Of a DNA stretch of 64,000 nucleotides, positions 58,749 through 64,000 are shown one piece after another. The translations under genes were made by a program, and so were the position numbers. The stretch's first letter is position 1. Every line of letters begins with the position of its first letter. Origin of the DNA: Staphylotrichum longicolle (taxonomy: Eukaryota > Ascomycota > Sordariomycetes > Sordariales > Chaetomiaceae); contig JAHCVI010000001.1 in NCBI GenBank assembly GCA_019096155.1, positions 4,526,001 through 4,590,000 on the forward strand. Direction: 5' to 3'. The notes beneath the pieces are model-generated. The model was not told where the DNA came from. It searched no databases and saw nothing but the letters and a program-made list of their open reading frames with translations.

Positions 58749-59119
58749 GTTCAGACAATGAGGGCGAAAGGGGCCGTTGCTGGTCAGTGTGGTGATGTTC
58801 CTGCCGAGCGTAGATGGTGTTGAGTGGCTCCCGCTTCGGCGGTGCACAGGCCATGTCACTTGAAATTTTGGACCCCTGTGCGTCGCGGCTGCGCTGCCTG
58901 CGCTGGCCAATCAGTGACGCCAACACGCCAGCGAATCAGCGGCGTCGACTCAGTTGCAGAGAGTTACATCAGTCAAAAGCTCCGGCGGGCGGGGGCAGGT
59001 CAAGGTGGAGGGGGGGGCTTTCTTCCACGGTTCTTCGGGGGCGAAAAGGATAGCTTGTGCGCGGCGCATCGTTTTGAATTTTTTTTTAGTCGTTGCTGAC
59101 CATGTAAAAATGCATCTAG
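58749..59119. other. Divergent region holding MRPS16 promoter and the missing first exon of the epimerase gene
   Basis: A T-tract (about 59,080-59,090) and several candidate splice sites occur, but I could not identify a convincing ATG-bearing exon for the downstream gene. Confidence 0.45.
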
Positions 59120-60338
59120 ACTCTCTCGGCAAAGGCCGCGGCGGCCTTGGACAAGGAATTGATGAGCAGTGGCGCCTTCTCGCTTGACCAACTCATGGAG
59201 CTGGCCGGTCTTTCGGTGTCTCAAGTCGGTGGGTGCCAGACCTTCTCGACTTCTTTGCGACGAGGCGGACGCTGGCTAACATGCTGATGCAGTCTACCGA
59301 GTCCATCCTATTCACAAAGGCAGACGGGTTCTCGTTGCTGTTGGGCCCGGCAACAACGGTAGGTGGACTTTGTTTACTTTTAAGGGGGGATTGGTCAGTG
59401 CGCCCGCTGACCCATTCAGGGGGCGACGGCCTCGTGGCTGCCCGCCATCTCCGCCACTACGGCTACCAGCCGACCATTTACTATCCGAAACGGCCCAAGA
59501 ATGATCTGTACCAGGTAGGCCGTTGCACCCTCTGTTCTCGGTCTCGTTTCTGCCACAATCATCGACCGCGGAGATGCAGCCTCAGGGGTCATCCCTGAAG
59601 GAATCGTCAGATGGGGATTTCTTCAATTAGCGCTAAGGCTATTGTCCGATAGCCGCACCTGGGCAGGCGCGCGGCGATCAGCGCTTCGTGTACTGCTGCC
59701 GCCGACACACCAGCCAGCCCTGCTGGCTCTCTTCCCACGGCAAGCCCGCTGATTCGTGTACGTAGCGACTCGCCAAACAGCTCGAGGACCTCGACGTCCC
59801 TTTTGTCGATGACTTTCCGACCGCGCTGCAGTCGACCGATCACGTCATTGATGCCATCTTCGGTTGGTGTCCCCGCCCCGGATCCCCTTTCGCAGTCCAT
59901 CACCTTCCTGCGTTGTCGTAGTTTAGCCCACTAAGTCGGTCTAGGCTTCAGCTTCTCGGGCGAGGTCCGGGAGCCGTTCCCCGCCGTCATCCAGGCCATG
60001 GCCGAGACCAACATCCCAGTGACGGCTGTCGACGCTCCGTCGTCGTGGGATATCGAGGACGGCCCTCCCAAGTCGGGCGTTGGCAGCAACTTCCATCCTG
60101 CTGTCCTGATTAGTCTGACGGCTCCGAAACCTTTGGTCAAGCATTTCAGGGGCCGTCACTTCATCGGTGGCCGGTACGCACCTTGTCCCGCATCGCCCTT
60201 TGGTTCGTGCTGATCCCGCTGACGGTCTGGAGCAGCTTCGTCGCGCCGGCGATTGCGAGCAAGTATGACTTTGACGTTCCGGCGTATGAGGGATTGGATC
60301 AGGTCGTCGAGGTCGGGCCCGAGGGGTTGAAGCTCTGA
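59120..60338 (+). CDS. NAD(P)H-hydrate epimerase (YjeF N-terminal domain), first exon unresolved
   Basis: Six identified exons, 59120-59228, 59293-59358, 59420-59514, 59766-59862, 59945-60173 and 60236-60338, join in frame for 232 residues. Motifs in order: KELMSSGAFSLDQLMELAGL, then PGNNGGDGLVAARHL (the substrate-binding loop, split by an intron), YYPKRPKNDLYQ, DAIFGFSFSGEVREPF, VDAPSSWDIEDGP and HFRGRHFIGGR. The enzyme interconverts S- and R-NAD(P)HX so that the damaged cofactor can be repaired; it is found in cytosol or mitochondria. A TAG acceptor precedes ACT at 59120, so a short upstream exon with the start codon is required. The intron at 59515-59765 (251 nt) is long for this window. 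Confidence 0.9.
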
Positions 60339-60387
60339 ACGTGCGCCGGCAGCGGTCGGTTAGGTCCCGGTCGAGGATGCCGGCGTC

Positions 60388-60446
60388 ACCACCCCTTTCT
60401 CCTCCTCTTCCTCCTCTTTCCCCCCCTCCTCCTCCTCCTCCCGTCC
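60388..60446 (+). repeat. CT-rich low-complexity tract
   Basis: Imperfect CTCCTC/CCTCTT units lie about 50 bp after the epimerase stop. It is a simple sequence repeat with no further signal. Confidence 0.65.
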
Positions 60447-60458
60447 CGCTTGGTGCTA

Positions 60459-60770
60459 CATCAATGAACAGCCGCCTTCCGGGCCGTTGGGGCAGATGCG
60501 GCTCGGGCAGCCTCCCTGATCCATGACGATGTAGGCGATGAAGACGCCGATGGGACAGGTCACCAGCGGCGGGTGAAAGTCCTTGCAGAACTCGACATAG
60601 ACCAGGTAGTCTTTCCCGCAGGCTGGGCATACACTGCTGTGATACTCTGTGCACATTAACGACGGCGGCCCAGAGGTGGTCGGCGGGGTCTCGAGGTTGG
60701 TTGTGCGAGTGATCGTCGTTGTCCCAGACCGTCGGGCGACATGAGGCTTCAGCTGTGCTGCGGTGACCAC
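60459..60770 (-). CDS. Possible small cysteine-rich protein (5' end unresolved)
   Basis: An open frame of 104 codons ends at 60459. Its last 65 residues contain seven cysteines in a spaced pattern (CTEYHSSVCPACGKDY, EFCKDF, TCPIG, GGCPSRICPNG, EGGC). This resembles the Cys/His-spaced small proteins common in fungi that may bind zinc. There is no ATG at the frame's beginning (it opens with GTG); the first in-frame ATG would give only 66 residues, so a 5' exon may exist. There is no signal peptide. The call rests on the cysteine pattern alone. Confidence 0.35.
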
Positions 60771-63700
60771 CAGTTCTCTCCGGGCGTGGTGTGGCTGGAA
60801 TCGTATATAATCCTTCGTGTGGGTAAGGGGGACGTGGCTGCCCAGCGGGGAACCCCAACGGTTCGGGTTGTGCGTGTCGTGGCCCGGGAAGGGAGGGTCA
60901 AACTTCGAAGTCCCCAGGGCGGGTACGTCTCAACTGGGAACTTGGTGTTATGGCTCGGTAGGGAGGCTTGGCACAGCCGAACAGGTGCGTCTTGCCACTG
61001 AGCACTGGGGGGACGTGTGAATAACCTTACTGCAACTGGTGACCTGGACAGCGGCTGCAGCAGAGGCGAACCATTGTCGCACGTCAAGTCGGGCCCTGGA
61101 AAAGGAAAGAATCGCTCGCCGCCAGGAGACCGAGTCTTGCCATTTTCGTGGGCCTGACCAACCAACAAAAGCGGTATATATTCGGCGCATCCGCGATCCG
61201 CATTGCGCTTCGCTGCTACCTGGATTTGTCCAGCACGACAGCAATGGGACTGCCTCATTCTCTCCCCGGAGCAAAAGCTCCTGTGCGTGGATTGGGCTCT
61301 GCGGCCTCTGGTTGGCTGGGGCCACAAGCGGGCGCATGGCAGCACCGGAAAGGAGGATCCTCTCGAGACTCGTGCAGAATCCCCGTCTGCCAGGAAGGTA
61401 GTTGCAAAGTCCTGGAATACGTCTAATTCCGCCCGGTGGTGTGTTTACGAGCGCGGAAAAGCGGTGCCCCGCCGTGGGCGCGGGTTGGAGCTAACACTGA
61501 ATCGCTCCGAGAGAGATTTTGGTCGCAGATCCCAAAACCTGGAAGGGCCCAAAACGGACACGAAAGACTTCAAGATCGGATACTTACAGGGTCCCCTTTC
61601 CCCCCCCCACCCCACACCCATTGCCGCACCCTACAGCACCCCTCACATGCGCACAGTGCGACCGTCCCCTGGTGCGCCTGTCAGGTACCTTTGGACATGC
61701 ACAGTCCCCCTTCCATATCAAAGCCACAAGGCTCTTCACGTTCTTTCCAGCAACTTCTCGTACTTATCAAAAGTCTCGGGATTCGCTGCCGCCCGCCACA
61801 CCTCACAACCTCGCAGCGGAACACAACAAGAAGGCGCATCCGGTGTCAGCCCGGCAGTCGGGTGACCCGGTCGACCCGGTTTAGCATCACCAACTTTCCT
61901 GTTGCGTTCGCCCGTTTTGCGTGCTCTGCAGCGTCATGGTGCATGATGCCAACAACACGCCAGGTGCAAAGCCACTCCAGCACCCCCTTCCCTGCTTTCG
62001 GTGGCCGAGCCAAGGTTGTGGCGTCGAGCTTCCGCCCCTCCCTCAAACAGCCCCCGCTGCACCTGCCCCGCCCTGCCGGGATCACCAGGTAGAGGGGCAC
62101 GAGAGGGGAAGGGGAAATTGACGGGAGGGTAGGCACGAAGGAAAAACCGTCGAACGAAGTGCTTTCTGGATGGGTCTAGACCCCTTCGCCTGCCGCCCTA
62201 TCACCGACCACGAACAGCTCAAGTTGAGACCTTTTTTCGACATGACAAGCACAATGTTTCTAGCTGAGACCGATGCATCAGCTCAGAAGACGGGATGCAA
62301 ATATTCCAACAATGTCTCTGCGAGTTGCCTTGCACCCAAGTCATCTCATGGTTCCCAGACGCGGGGCCCCCGTGAATCCCACGGCAGCAAGCGGCAGGGA
62401 ACGGCGCTGGCCGTGAGATGGGACAAACGGAAGTTTTCACCCGGGAACCAGCCCCGCGGGTCGACAGCGGGTCCGGTTTTAGGAAAGCTTTGATCGGCGA
62501 CTTGAAGCTCGTCGACCCCCGATCACCTATCCCACGACCAATTGACAGGTTCCAGCCGGAACCGCTCAAAGAAGCTTTCGAAATGGCCTGATGCCCGCCG
62601 AGAGGCGCCAGGTCCTGTTCCGTTTAGGGCTTCAGCGCTACCTTACCTCAGCTAAGATTCCGAGTCGTGGGCCAATTGGGAGCCAAGCGAGACCCTTCAC
62701 CAAACATTTTCCCCGAGGCTGACGCGCAGGACCCTGGATGCGGCAGCGGGTTCCAACCGAGATCACGCGGATCCTTTGCTGGACCCCTGGCCCCTCCCCA
62801 GCGACTTTGATCGGCGGGCGCGGCACAGGGTGTGGCGTAAACCGCCCGGTGTGGCTTGTATCCTGCATTTGCGTTTCGTGCTTCCTTTCGCAGCCTGGTC
62901 CGGTGGGCTTTGATCCTGGGCGAACGCGTACTCAAGCCACGACTTCGCTGGCCCAACACTCTTGACACTGCGCCCGGCAAGTGCATGGGTTCTAGACCGC
63001 GGTTCGGTTTGACCGTGGGGCTGGCACCGGCAGCCCGGAGCCTCCACCAGATTCGCCACCAAAGCTTCCGTCCATGCCGCATTGAGGTGCTCAGTCTCCT
63101 CCAGACCCGAGCTCAAGCGCAAACCCGCCCCTGATCGACATCAAGATGCTGAAAAAGATTCCCATGTACACGAATCCCTTTGCCACAGTCGTCGACCCCA
63201 TGACAGAGTTTTGTTGGGCGAGGACTCTGTGGCTGAGGAAGGATCGTCATGGTCATGCCACAGAGCTGTTGTGGCCCGGGTCCATCCGAGTCAGCTTCCC
63301 TTCTAGATGCCAAGATGTCCCCGAGACTACAGGTTGAGATGGAGACAAGTTGAATCAGACATTTTGCGCCGTTTTGGCATTTCCGTCGCATACTGTGTAC
63401 ACGGGCATCGCATCGCTTCCCGATCAGCAAACAGAGATACCCTCTCTGTTCATCTGGATTAGCTGCTGTCATCGAGGGCCTCTCCCCCATTTTTATCATG
63501 GCGTCGCATGCGTCAACTCGAGATCAAACGGCATCTCGTACATCGGTGCTAAATCAAGCGCGGGTGCCCGGTACTGCAGCAGCGCATTGAACGGTCCCGT
63601 CTGCAGCCCAAGCCCAGAGGTCTCTGGCGGTCTGGACCTCGCTGCAGCGCGGTCTGTTGGTGCACTAAACAGCGAGTCCGCCCGGGTGTTGCGTCCCCAC

Positions 63701-64000
63701 GTGGCTTGGGACGGGGCCGGCAGGCTGTGCTGTCCCCGGATACTGTGCAACCGTCCTGTGCAACATATGTAAGTCCCCCGCGCGCCAGCGCTATTTTCAT
63801 TTAGCTTGACGATCGCAAGGCAAGATCTTTGCCACACCGATCGAAAACAGGTGTGCGAATCGGGCAAGGGTCGTCCTGGCGCGAGGGGATGAGAAGAAAA
63901 AGGTCCCAGCCTCCTGCACAGCCCTACCGCTCGCCGACAGCATCATGCCTCACTGCCTGCAGTATCCATCGGGTTCATTGCCGTCCAAGGTTTAAGCGGT
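60771..64000. other. No supported gene to the right edge
   Basis: Many overlapping frames of 60-220 codons occur on both strands, but none has a domain or coherent splice structure. A minus-strand frame ending at 63496 has a C-terminus-like tail (APMYEMPFDLELTHATP) and an acceptor-like TGCACAG near 63,755, so it might be the last exon of a gene entering from the right. I do not call it. Confidence 0.4.

Noticed and set aside
58104..58910. 268-codon unspliced frame over MRPS16
   Set aside because: It reads through two introns with good splice sites; the spliced 111-residue product matches S16 length and ending.
63496..63867. Minus-strand frame with a plausible C-terminal tail near the right edge
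   Set aside because: The upstream sequence has no motif or clear exon, and the gene would run out of the window, so it cannot be supported.

Overview
The window is nuclear DNA from a filamentous ascomycete (Pezizomycotina, most likely Sordariomycetes). Evidence for this: GT-AG introns mostly 50-120 nt long with CTAAC/CTGAC-like branch sites, an intron-bearing tRNA-Asp, Pezizomycotina-type SPC19, SHO1 and p24-dynactin (RO10-like) genes, and a very large fungal nonribosomal peptide synthetase (NRPS). No plasmid, phage, CRISPR or intact transposon is visible.

Region 1 (about 1.7-41 kb) is a secondary-metabolite locus. A 13-exon ABCC/MRP exporter (7197 to 1737, minus strand) is divergent from a ten-exon NRPS of about 8,000 residues (8889..33864, plus strand). 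Downstream lie a tRNA-Asp, a tRNA-like relic, a cupin protein (35225..35845) and a full-size ABCG/PDR exporter (40875 to 35996, minus). The NRPS reads: half C-A-T-E | C-A-T | C-A-T-E | C-A-T | C-A-T-E | C-T | C-T*. Sequence similarity among its domains shows three tandem copies of an A-T-E-C-A-T-C unit; the third copy has lost its second A domain. The terminal carrier domain lacks the phosphopantetheine serine. Epimerases in modules 1, 3 and 5 predict an alternating D-L-D-L-D-L hexapeptide made with only five A domains. This layout resembles what I recall of the Cochliobolus NPS4 / Aspergillus fumigatus Pes1 / Fusarium NRPS4 family. As sequenced, the gene carries one unexplained +1 frame break in the fourth condensation domain, near 22,950-22,990.

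Region 2 (about 42.6-46 kb) holds a bZIP transcription factor (minus) and a frame-disrupted RING/RBR-like sequence joined to a low-complexity Ala/Gln/Pro-rich reading frame.

Region 3 (about 46-60.8 kb) is housekeeping: SPC19 (DASH complex), SHO1 (membrane osmosensor with SH3), a p24/RO10-like dynactin subunit, a small C2H2 zinc-finger gene preceded by four PacC-like GCCAAG boxes at exact 10-bp spacing and followed by a 21-bp minisatellite, an AVT-type vacuolar amino-acid transporter, mitochondrial ribosomal protein bS16m, an NAD(P)HX epimerase, and a possible Cys-rich small protein. The last 3.2 kb has no gene I can support.

How the genes may work together (inference): the NRPS makes a peptide that one or both ABC transporters export. 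The cupin may modify it or may be unrelated. The bZIP gene is close but has no demonstrated link.
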